Shown here: positions 1 to 7,928 of the stretch, in pieces
Layout of the letters: the number at the start of each line of letters is the position of its first letter
How positions within the stretch are numbered: position 1 is the first letter of the stretch
NCBI GenBank assembly: GCA_021462855.1
Contig: JAJTXQ010000056.1
Coordinates: 1-64,000 of the forward strand
Origin: Dehalococcoidia bacterium
GTDB lineage: Bacteria > Chloroflexota > Dehalococcoidia > DSTF01 > JACRBR01
Length of the DNA stretch: 64,000 bases
Direction of reading: 5' to 3'
Made by a program: the position numbers and the translations under genes
The notes under the pieces: generated by a model
Databases searched by the model: none
What the model was told of the DNA's origin: nothing
The model's input: the letters and a program-made list of their open reading frames with translations, nothing else

Positions 1-2
1 AT

Positions 3-18
3 TGTTTCACGTGAAACA
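3..18. other. parS: parS centromere site
   Basis: The 16-base palindrome TGTTTCACGTGAAACA is an exact match to the bacterial parS consensus bound by ParB. parS sites cluster around oriC, and this one lies just beyond the end of yidD, in the rpmH-rnpA-yidD neighbourhood typical of origins. A parAB pair would be expected beyond the left edge, but that cannot be seen here. Confidence 0.93.
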
Positions 19-261
19 TCACGCACCGGCATGGCCGTGGCTCGATCGGCGCTCCGGCACCGGGTCGTAGCCGCCATCGTTCAGCGGATTGCACCGCACG
101 ATGCGCCACACGGCCATCGCGCCGCCGCGCAGCGCGCCGTGGGTGTCGATCGCGCCGTAGGCGAAGTCCGAGCACGTCGGCTGAAATCGGCAGGCCGGCG
201 GCAGGCCGGGCGAAATACGCCGCTTGTAGAACGAGATGATCGCGAGGAGCGCCCGCTTCAA
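19..261 (-). CDS. yidD: YidD, membrane protein insertion efficiency factor
   Basis: Small membrane-associated protein that assists YidC-dependent insertion of inner-membrane proteins. The 80-residue product has the family layout: a basic amphipathic start ([19 protein letters not shown]), then [11 protein letters not shown] around residues 24-34 and [13 protein letters not shown] around 58-69. Its ATG overlaps the stop of rnpA by four bases (ATGA), so translation is probably coupled in the usual rpmH-rnpA-yidD order. yidC would be expected next, past the window edge. The C-terminal tail after DPVP is short and His/Gly rich. Confidence 0.95.
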   Translation of the reverse strand: MKRALLAIISFYKRRISPGLPPACRFQPTCSDFAYGAIDTHGALRGGAMAVWRIVRCNPLNDGGYDPVPERRSSHGHAGA

Positions 262-620
262 TCCGTCTCCCTGGCGGCGCCTGCCGCCGTGGCCTGCAGC
301 GCCTCCGCCCGCCTCATCAGCGACACGAACGCGCGTTCGAGTTCCCCGTATGTGGCGTCCGCCGCCGGTTTCCGCGCCCCGACCACGATGTCCAGGCCCG
401 GCCTCGGCACGACGCCTCGCGCAATCGCGCGGAGGCGCCGCTTTACGCGATTCCGCACCACCGCGCCGCCAACGGCCTTTCCCACCGCGAATCCGAACCG
501 CGTGACCGTACCGGCGTTTGGCCGCACCCGCACCACGAGGACCTGATTGCCGTAGGCGCGTCCCGAACGATATGCCGCAGAGAAGTCCCGGGGCCGCCGT
601 AGCCGTTGTTCACGTTTCAT
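258..620 (-). CDS. rnpA: Ribonuclease P protein component
   Basis: Protein subunit of RNase P, which binds the 5' leader of pre-tRNA and supports the catalytic RNA. The 120-residue product starts [20 protein letters not shown] and carries the family signature [13 protein letters not shown] in its middle, rich in Arg. I chose the ATG at 620 because it opens at the usual MKRxxRL start; a GTG ten codons upstream (650) also exists. It follows rpmH by 45 bases and overlaps yidD, consistent with one operon. Confidence 0.95.
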   Translation of the reverse strand: MKREQRLRRPRDFSAAYRSGRAYGNQVLVVRVRPNAGTVTRFGFAVGKAVGGAVVRNRVKRRLRAIARGVVPRPGLDIVVGARKPAADATYGELERAFVSLMRRAEALQATAAGAARETD

Positions 621-665
621 CGGCGATGCGCCCGCCGCGGGCGCCGCCACGTCGCGCGGGAAGTG

Positions 666-809
666 CTACTTGACGACGACCAGGCGCTTGCGGCCCTTCA
701 GCCGGCGCGCGCGGATGACGTTGCGGCCACCGACGGTGGCCATGCGGTGCAGGAACCCGTGCCGGCGCCGGCGCGGGATCCGCTTCGGTTGATAGGTTCG
801 CTTGGGCAC
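666..809 (-). CDS. rpmH: 50S ribosomal protein L34
   Basis: Smallest ribosomal protein of the large subunit. The 47-residue product contains the typical sequence [20 protein letters not shown] followed by a [16 protein letters not shown] tail. The start is a GTG at 809, preceded by a GAGGAGG ribosome binding site. The frame runs open further upstream, but that part does not look like L34. First gene of the rpmH-rnpA-yidD operon. Confidence 0.96.
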   Translation of the reverse strand: MPKRTYQPKRIPRRRRHGFLHRMATVGGRNVIRARRLKGRKRLVVVK

Positions 810-997
810 GCCGCCTCCTCGGTCCGGACGTTCACCCCCGGTTGGGATGCGCACCAGTATAGGGCGAGGGCCGGGACCGGACAAGCACGGCCTTCGTTGC
901 GTACGCAACGACCGCGCCCGGCCGTCCGGCTCGCTTCACCCTCGAGCCAGGCCCGCCGCACGCGTGCTTAACGCGCATGCGCCTCTTCCGCTGCGGC

Positions 998-1633
998 TTA
1001 GCCGCGCAGCCAGCGCACGGCGCGATTCGTCGCCCACACGCTGGCCGCCAGCAGCAGCACGCCGGCCGCCCACCCGCCGTACACGTCCGAGGGCCAGTGC
1101 GCGCCGTCCCACACGCGGTCCCAGCCGACCAGCAACAGCGCCGTCACCGCCGCGACGAGCATCCAGCGGCGCGCCTGGCGCGGGGCGTGCAGCAGCGCCA
1201 CGTACGCGGCGTAGCCGTACACGAGCATCGACGTCAGCGCGTGGCCGCTCGGGAACGACGAGCCGTGCGCCGGCTCGCGGATCAGCAGCTCGCCGGCGAC
1301 CGGTCGCGGGCGGTCGATGGCGTCTTTCAGGATCGGGCTGGCGATGCGCGCCACCGCGACCAGCACCACCGCGAGCGCGAGCGAGGCGTCCCGCGCCCGC
1401 AGCGCCAGCACGAACCCCGTCACCAGCACGACGAGCTGCACCGGGATCAGGTAGATGGCGTCTGCGACAGGTTCGAAATACCGGCCGCCGGGCGTCTGTT
1501 GCAGGCGTTCGGCCGTCGCCATGTCGCCCGGAAACAGCCCGCCCGCAACGGCGTGCAGCGACAGCGAGACGGCAACAATCGCCGCCACCGTCACGATGGC
1601 ATCGATCACGCGGGCGCGTGACGTGGCGCTCAC
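998..1633 (-). CDS. PAP2 superfamily membrane phosphatase
   Basis: Integral membrane phosphatase of the PAP2 (type 2 phosphatidic acid phosphatase) superfamily. All three motifs are present: KDAIDRPRP (about 100-108), FPSGHALTS (about 125-133) and RVWDGAHWPSDV (about 170-181), giving the Lys/Arg, His and His/Asp catalytic set. About five or six hydrophobic segments surround them. Likely substrates are lipid phosphates or undecaprenyl pyrophosphate, but the sequence does not decide which. Length 211 aa is usual for bacterial PAP2 proteins. Confidence 0.88.
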   Translation of the reverse strand: MSATSRARVIDAIVTVAAIVAVSLSLHAVAGGLFPGDMATAERLQQTPGGRYFEPVADAIYLIPVQLVVLVTGFVLALRARDASLALAVVLVAVARIASPILKDAIDRPRPVAGELLIREPAHGSSFPSGHALTSMLVYGYAAYVALLHAPRQARRWMLVAAVTALLLVGWDRVWDGAHWPSDVYGGWAAGVLLLAASVWATNRAVRWLRG

Positions 1634-1657
1634 GCGGGGGCCGTGCCGGGGATTCGG

Positions 1658-1891
1658 CTAGATATCGAGCAGCGCGTCGCCCATCGCCATCTTGCCGGGC
1701 GTGTAGCCACCGGCCGGGCGGTTGGGGCGGGCGCGGCGGGTGCGCGGCCGCGGCGGCGGCGCGCCGTTCGTCCCGCGCATCCACTCGGGAAGGAACTTCT
1801 GGTAGCGGTCCGGGGTCGGCGGCTGCTGGGGTGCCTTTGCGGCATCCTTCGCCGGCCCGCGGCGCTTGTTGCGGCGCATCTTCTGTGCCAT
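1658..1891 (-). CDS. Small basic hypothetical protein
   Basis: A 77-residue protein starting MAQKMRRNKRRG, very rich in Arg, Lys and Pro, with a central segment PDRYQKFLPEWMRGTNG and a C-terminal GGYTPGKMAMGDALLDI. A GAGGTG binding site lies a few bases before the ATG at 1891. No family is recognised; the basic, disordered N-terminus suggests nucleic-acid binding, which is only a guess. It lies 24 bases upstream of the PAP2 gene and may be cotranscribed with it. Confidence 0.55.
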   Translation of the reverse strand: MAQKMRRNKRRGPAKDAAKAPQQPPTPDRYQKFLPEWMRGTNGAPPPRPRTRRARPNRPAGGYTPGKMAMGDALLDI

Positions 1892-2247
1892 GTCACCTCG
1901 TGTATTGCATGCGGGGGTACACGCGGCAGCGCGGTTCCGCCTGCTACAGGTATCGACAATTCCAGACACGCAAGAGAGGGGAGAATCTTGCGGGTACGCG
2001 GCGGGAGGCCGCGACCTGCATGCAATCTAGCCGGATTCGGCGGCCTTTGTAAATAGGTTCGGCGGAAATTTCTTCAACCGGTCAATCATGTCCGCGTCAT
2101 GGCCCCGGGCCCCTGCGCCACGGGCCCGCCTGTCCCGCGGCCGCAGACACCGCACGGCGAGGTCGGCGGGCACACGGCGAGCGGGCCGCCGCGCCCGCCG
2201 GGCCCCACGCGCTACGCTGGGAGGAGATGCTTGAAAGGAGCGGACAG
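1892..2247. other. Intergenic region
   Basis: About 350 bases between divergent genes with no convincing coding frame. It holds a 7-bp inverted repeat (CGCAAGA 1969-1975 / TCTTGCG 1986-1992, 10-base loop) of unknown role. Near its right end TACGCT (2213-2218) is a candidate -10 box for the DUF302 gene, placed so that transcription could begin at an ATG at 2227 or just before the ribosome binding site of the ATG at 2248. Confidence 0.5.
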
Positions 2248-2652
2248 ATGAACGCACCGGCGACCGACAGCGCATACGGCATCACCAGGACCGTCGCGGC
2301 GGGGTACGAGGAGACGATCGAGCGCCTGCGCGCGCTGCTGAAGGACGAAGGGTTCGGCGTGCTCACCTCGATCGACGTCAAGGCGACGCTGAAGGAGAAG
2401 ATCGGCAAGGACGTCGCGCCGTACGTGATCCTGGGCGCCTGCAACCCGCAGCTCGCGTCGCGCGCGCTGGAGATCGAGCCGGACATCGGCCTGCTGCTGC
2501 CGTGCAACCTGATCGTCGCCGAAACGGCCGAGGGCACGCGCGTCGGCGTCGTCAACCCGGCGACGTTCGTGGAGTTCACATCGAACGCGGCGCTGCGCGA
2601 GGTGTCGGCGGAGGCCGACGCCCGGCTCCGGCGCGTCATTGAACGGGTGTAG
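2248..2652 (+). CDS. DUF302 domain protein
   Basis: A 134-residue protein of the DUF302 family. It shows the typical order: YGITRTVAAGYEETIERLRALL at the start, GFGVLTSIDVKATLKEKI, the VILGACNPQLASRALEIEP segment, and LLPCNLIVAE with the conserved Cys. The family fold resembles a small homodimeric alpha/beta barrel; its biochemical role is not settled. A clear AAGGAG lies seven bases before the ATG at 2248. An in-frame ATG at 2227 is also possible if the TACGCT box drives a leaderless message. Confidence 0.85.
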   Translation: MNAPATDSAYGITRTVAAGYEETIERLRALLKDEGFGVLTSIDVKATLKEKIGKDVAPYVILGACNPQLASRALEIEPDIGLLLPCNLIVAETAEGTRVGVVNPATFVEFTSNAALREVSAEADARLRRVIERV

Positions 2653-2730
2653 CGGCTAGACGCATGCGCTCGGGCGATCGATCCTTGTGCGGCGGCACGC
2701 CGGGCGGCGGCCGCGCGAGGGGAGACACAC

Positions 2731-3288
2731 ATGGCACGAGTCCGCCTGAACGAAACGCGCGACGTCGCCGAGAGTCACCGCTGGATCTTCGAGCGGATGG
2801 AAGCGCGGGACGGCATCCTGAACATCTTCCGCGCGCTGTCGCACAGCCCGGAGGCCATGCGCCGGTTCATGAAGCTCGGCAGCTACGTCCTCGGGGAAGG
2901 CCGGCTCGATGCCAGGTTGCGCGAGCTGGCAATCCTGCGGGCAGGGTGGGAGTGCAGGTCACCGTACGAGTTCTCGCAGCACATCGCGTTCGGTCGGCGC
3001 GTGGGGCTGAGCGATGCGCAGATCCGCGGCGTCGGCGCGCCGCACACCGGCCTGTTCGAGCCGCGCGAGATGGCGGTGCTGGCATACGCGGGCGAGCTCT
3101 CGTCGGCGTCGAGCGTGTCCGACGCGGCGTACGGCGCCGTCGCCGCGTTCCTCGATGACGAGGAGATGGTCGAGCTGACGCTGACGATCGGCTACTACAA
3201 CATGGTGTCGCGCTTCCTGAACGCGATGCAGGTGAACATCGACCCGCCCGCGGAGCGCGATCTGCGGGAGCTCGGCGTCGAGTTGTAG
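2731..3288 (+). CDS. Carboxymuconolactone decarboxylase family protein
   Basis: A 185-residue all-alpha protein of the CMD/AhpD-like family. The core LRELAILRAGWECRSPYEFSQH (about 65-86) keeps the conserved Glu-Cys and the downstream His pattern seen in CMD proteins that act as gamma-carboxymuconolactone decarboxylases or peroxide-linked redox proteins. Only one Cys sits in the motif, so an AhpD-type CxxC thiol centre is absent. An AGGGGAGA binding site precedes the ATG. The true substrate is unknown. Confidence 0.82.
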   Translation: MARVRLNETRDVAESHRWIFERMEARDGILNIFRALSHSPEAMRRFMKLGSYVLGEGRLDARLRELAILRAGWECRSPYEFSQHIAFGRRVGLSDAQIRGVGAPHTGLFEPREMAVLAYAGELSSASSVSDAAYGAVAAFLDDEEMVELTLTIGYYNMVSRFLNAMQVNIDPPAERDLRELGVEL

Positions 3289-3373
3289 GCTGGCGAGCGC
3301 GTGTATCCCTCGTCATGCGGCGGCATGACGGCAGGCACTGTACAACGGCGCCGCGCGCGCTGATGATGTGCGC

Positions 3374-4057
3374 ATGAATGAACAAACCGCAGCGGCACCC
3401 CCGGCGCCTGGCGCATACCCTGTCCAGTTCGATGTGGAGCCGCAGCTTGCGGGCCGCAACCGGCTGACCGTCGCCTTCCGGATCATCCTCGCGATCCCGC
3501 ACGTGCTCCTGGTCGGCGCGCCGGGCCTGACGTTCTACTTCGGCTGGCCGCGCAACGACGAGTGGAACTCGGCCGGCATCGCCCTCAGCGGCGACGGCGT
3601 CATCGGCTTCGCGGCGTTCGTCGCGGCGGTCGTCGCATGGTTCGCGATCCTGTTCGCGCGGAAGCACCCTCGCGGCATCTGGGACTTCGGGCGGTTCTAT
3701 ATGCGGTGGCGCGCGAACGCGGTCGCCTACGCGGCGCTGCTGCGCGACGAGTATCCGCCGTTTGGCGATGGCGCGTACCCCGTGACGTTCACGGTGGAGT
3801 ACCCCGACGGGAAGCGCGACCTGTGGTCGGTGGGGTTGCGGATCTTCTACGCGATCCCGCACTTGGTCGTGCTGTTCTTCCTGCAGATCGCGTTCTTCGT
3901 CGTGACGGTGATCGGGTGGTTCGCGATCCTGTTCACCGGCGCGTACCCGGAGGGGCTGTACCGGTTCGCGACGGGCGTGATGCGCTGGTCGCTGCGCGTC
4001 GACGCGTACGTGCTGCTCCTGCGCGACGAGTATCCGCCGTTCTCGCTGGAGGCATAG
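3374..4057 (+). CDS. DUF4389 membrane protein
   Basis: A 227-residue membrane protein made of two similar halves. Each half contains a YPVxFxVE strand, a hydrophobic pair of helices, a WFAILFxxxxPxGxxxF motif and the ending LLRDEYPPF (around residues 124-132 and 213-221). This internal duplication is diagnostic of DUF4389 proteins, common in Actinobacteria and Chloroflexota. Function is unknown. The ATG at 3374 was preferred to an in-frame GTG two codons upstream. Confidence 0.85.
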   Translation: MNEQTAAAPPAPGAYPVQFDVEPQLAGRNRLTVAFRIILAIPHVLLVGAPGLTFYFGWPRNDEWNSAGIALSGDGVIGFAAFVAAVVAWFAILFARKHPRGIWDFGRFYMRWRANAVAYAALLRDEYPPFGDGAYPVTFTVEYPDGKRDLWSVGLRIFYAIPHLVVLFFLQIAFFVVTVIGWFAILFTGAYPEGLYRFATGVMRWSLRVDAYVLLLRDEYPPFSLEA

Positions 4058-4107
4058 CGCGCCAGCACGCCCGGGGGCGCATGATCGCGCGGCGGGGCGC
4101 CGTTCGC

Positions 4108-4119
4108 TACCATGGCCGC
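4108..4119 (+). promoter_or_regulatory. Candidate leaderless promoter -10 box
   Basis: TACCAT (4108-4113), preceded by TTCGC, ends six bases before the ATG at 4120. With a start of transcription about seven bases after the box, the message would begin at the start codon. No good -35 hexamer is visible, and there is no ribosome binding site upstream of the ATG. Confidence 0.55.
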
Positions 4120-4758
4120 ATGGAGATCACCTGGCTGGGACGGTCGTGCTTCCGCATCCGCGCGAAAGAAGCGGCGGTCGTCACCGACCCGTACGACCGC
4201 GCGACCGGCTACAGCCTCGGCCGTCCGCAGGCCGACATCGTCACCGTCAGCCATTCCGACCCGGCGCACTCGAACGTCGACGGCGTCGGCGGCAGCCCGC
4301 GCGTCGTGGAGGGTCCGGGCGAGTTCGAGATCTCCGGCACGTCGATCATCGGCGTGGCAACGTATCGCGGGAAGGAAAAGACGCCGGAGAGCGGGCGTAA
4401 CGTCGCCTACGTGATCGAGCTCGAGGACATGCGCATCGGGCATCTCGGCGCGATCGGCCACGTGCCGACGTCGGACCAGCTCGAGGACCTGGCGAACCTC
4501 GACGTCCTGCTCGTGCCCGTCGGCGGCGGCGAGTCGCTCGATGCGACGCCGGCGGCGGAGACGGTCAGCATGATCGAGCCGAAGATCGCCATCCCCATGA
4601 ACTACAAGACCGACATCGACCGCGCGAAGCTCGATCCCGTCGACCGCTTTCTGAAGGAGATGGGCGTCAAGTCGAGCGAACGCCACGCAAAGCTCACGAT
4701 CACGCGCAGCACGCTTCCCGAAGAAACACAGATCATGGTGCTGGACTACAAGCGGTAG
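4120..4758 (+). CDS. Metallo-beta-lactamase fold hydrolase, altered metal site
   Basis: A 212-residue protein of the UlaG-like metallo-beta-lactamase group (COG2220 type), beginning MEITWLGRSCFRIR. The fold is clear: VVTDPYD, IVTVSHSDPAHSN, PGEFEISG, RIGHLGAIGH, LDVLLVPVGG and IAIPMNY in the usual order. The metal-binding motif, normally HxHxDH, reads HSDPAH here, and the later GDxGH reads GAIGH, so at least two ligands are changed. It may bind metal differently or not at all. The ATG at 4120 lacks a ribosome binding site but has a well-placed -10 box. Confidence 0.8.
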   Translation: MEITWLGRSCFRIRAKEAAVVTDPYDRATGYSLGRPQADIVTVSHSDPAHSNVDGVGGSPRVVEGPGEFEISGTSIIGVATYRGKEKTPESGRNVAYVIELEDMRIGHLGAIGHVPTSDQLEDLANLDVLLVPVGGGESLDATPAAETVSMIEPKIAIPMNYKTDIDRAKLDPVDRFLKEMGVKSSERHAKLTITRSTLPEETQIMVLDYKR

Positions 4759-4849
4759 CGCGCCCTCGCGGCCACGCACGCCGCACCGCGCTTGTCATCG
4801 CGCCGCCTGCCGTATCGACGCACGATGCGCGGACGGGCGACAATACGGC

Positions 4850-5713
4850 ATGCCTCGCAGCGCACGCGTCCCCCTGCGCATCGACCTCGCCGGCGGCTGG
4901 ACGGATGTGCCCGCGTTCGCGGACGCCGAAGGCGGCGCCGTCGTGAACGTCGCGATCGACAAGTACGTCCGGGGCACGCTTGGCGGCGACGGCAGCATCA
5001 CGTATGAGCACGACGTCCGCGCCGGCGGGCTCGGCTCGTCGGCGTGCGAGCACGTCCTCGCGGCCGCGCTCCGCGACGCCGAGGCCGACCTCGACGAAAT
5101 CGCCGAGGCGGCATTCGCCGAGGAGACCGCGGCAGGCGTGCCGGGCGGCCGCCAGGACCAGTACGCGGCGTGTTACGGCGGCCTGAGCTTCATGACATTT
5201 GGACGCGCCGGCGCAAGCGGCGGGCCGGTGCGCATCGAGCGGCTGGAGCTGCCCGAGCCGATCATGCTCGGGCTGCAGAAGCGGCTCCTGCTCGTCGACA
5301 GCGGCGTCTCCCGCCTGTCCGGCGAGGTGCACGCGGCGGTGTGGGCGGCCTACGCCCGCGGCGACGACGCCGTCGTCGGCGCGTTGCTCGCACTGCGCCA
5401 GTACGGGCGGGCGATGCGCGACGCGCTCGCGGGCAACGACTTCGGCGGCGTGCGCCACGTGATGAACGAGAACTGGATCCAGCAGAAGCGCTTGCACGCG
5501 AGCGTCACGAACGGAAGCATCGACGAGATCTTCGCCCTGGCGATGGCCAACGGCGCCTCAGCGGGCAAGGCATGCGGCGCGGGCGGCGGCGGCGCCGTCG
5601 TGTTCTACGCTTCATCGGACACCGACGCGGCGCGCCTGCGGCGCGCGCTCGCCAGCGGCGGGCTGGCGGTCATCGACTTCGCGTTTGACTTCGAAGGACT
5701 CGGCGATGAGTAG
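4850..5713 (+). CDS. GHMP kinase, sugar-kinase type
   Basis: A 287-residue GHMP-superfamily kinase related to D-glycero-D-manno-heptose 7-phosphate kinase (HddA) and fucokinase-like enzymes. Motif 1 is VPLRIDLAGGWTDVP (7-21), the ATP-binding motif 2 is GGLGSSAC (59-66), and motif 3 is KACGAGGGGAVVF near 240. The segment VPGGRQDQYAACYGG is typical of the heptose-kinase branch. No heptose or nucleotide-sugar genes lie beside it, so the substrate is open. GACAAT (4839-4844) lies five bases before the ATG. Confidence 0.83.
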   Translation: MPRSARVPLRIDLAGGWTDVPAFADAEGGAVVNVAIDKYVRGTLGGDGSITYEHDVRAGGLGSSACEHVLAAALRDAEADLDEIAEAAFAEETAAGVPGGRQDQYAACYGGLSFMTFGRAGASGGPVRIERLELPEPIMLGLQKRLLLVDSGVSRLSGEVHAAVWAAYARGDDAVVGALLALRQYGRAMRDALAGNDFGGVRHVMNENWIQQKRLHASVTNGSIDEIFALAMANGASAGKACGAGGGGAVVFYASSDTDAARLRRALASGGLAVIDFAFDFEGLGDE

Positions 5714-5773
5714 CGTCCCCCTTAGGGACACGCCCTATCGGCGGCGGCGCGGCGCACGCCGATACCAGAAGTG

Positions 5774-6286
5774 ATGTCGTACTTCGCGATCGCCGACAGC
5801 CGTGATGGGAGCCTCACGCACGCGCCGCCGCGCATGCCCGAGTCGATGGGGCTGGCGCCGAACGGCCTGCCGCTGCCGGAAGAGTGGACCGAAGCGCCAT
5901 CGGCGCCGGCCGCGCCGCGGCGACGGCCCGTGCGCAGCCGCGAGTACCTCGAACAGCGCCTGCTCGAAGAGGTCGACCGCTCGCGCCGCTACGGCCGGGC
6001 GTTCTCGCTGCAGGTGTTCGAGGGCGAAGAGCGGCGGACGCCACCGACGGCCGAGGAGCTCGACCGCGCGCTCGACGGCATCCGCTCGACGATCCGCGCG
6101 TCCGACATCGTCGGCGTCTACGCGCCGGGCACGCTTGTCGCGCTGCTCGTCGAGACCGATGCGCAGGGAGCACGCGCCGCGCTGAGCCGGACGGTCGAGT
6201 CCCTGCCCGAAGATTCCGGGCGCTGGTTCGTCACGAGCATGACGTACCCGGACGACTGGTCAGTGATCGGCCGGCTGTTCTTCTAG
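5774..6286 (+). CDS. Degenerate GGDEF-like domain protein
   Basis: A 170-residue protein with a Pro-rich start (about 1-55) and a C-terminal domain that follows the diguanylate cyclase pattern: REYLEQRLLEEVDRSRRYGR, then IRSTIRASDIVGVYAPGTLV and ALLVETDAQGARAAL. The position of the catalytic GG(D/E)EF loop reads APGTL, so no cyclase activity is expected. The residual fold might bind nucleotides or act as a scaffold; this is inference. It converges with the enoyl-CoA hydratase gene, leaving only six bases between stops. A GTG one codon upstream could also start it. Confidence 0.62.
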   Translation: MSYFAIADSRDGSLTHAPPRMPESMGLAPNGLPLPEEWTEAPSAPAAPRRRPVRSREYLEQRLLEEVDRSRRYGRAFSLQVFEGEERRTPPTAEELDRALDGIRSTIRASDIVGVYAPGTLVALLVETDAQGARAALSRTVESLPEDSGRWFVTSMTYPDDWSVIGRLFF

Positions 6287-6292
6287 CGCCGG

Positions 6293-7084
6293 CTACTTGC
6301 CCTTCCATGCGGGCTTGCGCTTCTGGGCGAACGCCAGCGGGCCTTCGCGCGCGTCCTCGGTCACGATCACCTTCTTCGACTGCTCGATCTCGAGCCGCAG
6401 TCCATCCGCGATCGGCATGCTCAGGCCGCGATACGCCGCCTCCTTCACGAGGCGGACGGCGATCGGCGCGTTCTCGCAGATGCGCTCGGCGAGCTCCATC
6501 GCGCGCGGCATGAGGTCGGCGGCGGGCACCACGTAGTTCACCAGGCCCTGGCGCAGCGCCCAGGCAGCGTCGAATCGGCCGCCGGTCAACAGCAGCTCGA
6601 GCGCGGGGCCGAACGGCACGAGTCGCGGCAGTCGTTGCGTGCCGCCGGCGCCGGGGATGATGCCGCGCGTGACCTCGGCCAGCCCGAACTGCGCGTGCTC
6701 GGCCGCGATGCGGATGTCGCAGCACAGCGCCATCTCCAGCCCGCCGGCCAGGCAGTAGCCGTTGACCGCGGCGATCATCGGCTTCCAGCACTCGAAGTTG
6801 CGCGTGATGCCGCCGAACGGCGCGGCGTGCCCGCCGCCGCTGAAGTCGCCTGTCTGCTGCGCCTTCGACATCGCCACGAGGTCGTTGCCCGACGAGAACG
6901 CCTTCTCGCCGGCGCCCGTCAGCACGGCCGCCCACAATGCGTCGTCATCGCGGAAGTCGCTCCACGCCGTGTGCAGCTCGGATGATGTCTGCGGGTCGAT
7001 CGCGTTCATCACCTGGGGCCGGTTGATGGTGATGACGGCGATGCGTCCGCGCTTCTCGTAGAGGATCTTCTCGAAGGCGCCCAT
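6293..7084 (-). CDS. Enoyl-CoA hydratase/isomerase family protein
   Basis: A 263-residue crotonase-fold protein that would hydrate or isomerise an acyl-CoA. It shows the oxyanion-hole segments AFSSGNDLVAMS (about 63-74) and NGYCLAGGLEMALCCDIRIA (about 109-128), and GLAEVTRGIIPGAGGTQRLPR, which holds the catalytic Glu position and the GAGGTQRL signature. AAAGGAG precedes the ATG at 7084. Exact substrate (short-chain enoyl-CoA, naphthoyl-CoA or other) cannot be read from the sequence. It stands alone with no beta-oxidation partner adjacent. Confidence 0.88.
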   Translation of the reverse strand: MGAFEKILYEKRGRIAVITINRPQVMNAIDPQTSSELHTAWSDFRDDDALWAAVLTGAGEKAFSSGNDLVAMSKAQQTGDFSGGGHAAPFGGITRNFECWKPMIAAVNGYCLAGGLEMALCCDIRIAAEHAQFGLAEVTRGIIPGAGGTQRLPRLVPFGPALELLLTGGRFDAAWALRQGLVNYVVPAADLMPRAMELAERICENAPIAVRLVKEAAYRGLSMPIADGLRLEIEQSKKVIVTEDAREGPLAFAQKRKPAWKGK

Positions 7085-7250
7085 GCCGCGCTCCTTTCAA
7101 ACCGCTGCGGGAGCGGCAGCGTAGCACCGCGTGCAAGGACGATCTAGCATGTACCGCGTGCCGGCGTTCAGGCTTCGCGCAATACTCGTCAGTACGGCTC
7201 CGGTGCGAGACGAGTGCGGCGTATGAACGTGCCGCACGGATGATTCTTCA

Positions 7251-7279
7251 TTGTCGCCGGCACAGGGCCGATGTATGCT
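7251..7279 (+). promoter_or_regulatory. Sigma-70-type promoter upstream of marR-like gene
   Basis: TTGTCG (7251-7256) and TATGCT (7274-7279) are separated by 17 bases, a good sigma-70 arrangement. Transcription would start near 7286, giving a leader of about 55 bases before the ATG at 7342. The same TTGTCG-N17-TATnCT pattern occurs before dnaN. Confidence 0.6.
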
Positions 7280-7341
7280 CGGCGGAGGCAGAGGGCTTGA
7301 CCCGGCGCACAGCGCCGAGAAAGGCAGGCGTACCGGCCCAG

Positions 7342-7875
7342 ATGGCTACCACGACAAAATCCTCGTCCAGGAACATCGACCAGTCGGCGCTGCAGCAGAA
7401 GACGCTTCCGTGGGTGCTCGTCACCGAGATCTACTGGATGTCGTACAAGCTGCTCGAGCGGCGCTTCTACCACCTCGGCGTGTCGGCGTCACAGGCGCGC
7501 GTGCTCGCGGTGCTCCACTTCGCGAAGGGACCAATCAAACCCAGCCTCGTCGCGACGCTGCTATTCCAGGAGACGCAGAGCATCACCGGCATCCTGCATC
7601 GCATCGAGTCGCGCGGCTGGGTGCGCCGGCTCCCCGACCCGAACGACCGGCGCGCCGTCGGCCTCGAGCTCACAGATAAGGGCCGCGAGATCACCGAGGA
7701 GATCGTGCGCATCGCGATGGAGCTGTACGACGACATGTTCGGCTCGGTGCTCAGCGCGACCGAGAAGAAGCAGGTCGAGACAATCCTCAAGAAAGTGCGC
7801 GCGCTCGGATTCAAGTTGCCAGAGACGGACTTCAAGCTCCGCCGCGCGCAGCAGTACTCGGTCTGGCGCGACTGA
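7342..7875 (+). CDS. MarR family transcriptional regulator
   Basis: A 177-residue winged-helix regulator. The core shows the MarR order: SASQARVLAVLHFAKGPIKPS, LVATLLFQETQSITGILHRIESRGWV (recognition helix) and RLPDPNDRRAVGLELTDKG (wing with the DxRR signature). N- and C-terminal helices for dimerisation are present. The start at 7342 was chosen over an earlier in-frame ATG (7240) because the domain begins there and a promoter maps between the two. It sits divergently from the enoyl-CoA hydratase, which could be a target; this is inference. Confidence 0.88.
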   Translation: MATTTKSSSRNIDQSALQQKTLPWVLVTEIYWMSYKLLERRFYHLGVSASQARVLAVLHFAKGPIKPSLVATLLFQETQSITGILHRIESRGWVRRLPDPNDRRAVGLELTDKGREITEEIVRIAMELYDDMFGSVLSATEKKQVETILKKVRALGFKLPETDFKLRRAQQYSVWRD

Positions 7876-7898
7876 AGTCACGACGAAGCGCAGCACGG

Positions 7899-7928
7899 CA
7901 GCCCGGCCACACGCCGGGCTGTCTTGTT
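7899..7928. terminator. Intrinsic terminator between convergent genes
   Basis: A nine-base-pair stem (CAGCCCGGC 7899-7907 with GCCGGGCTG 7913-7921) with a CACAC loop is followed by TCTTGTT. It follows the MarR gene by about 23 bases and overlaps the end of the convergent CitE-like gene. Confidence 0.8.
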
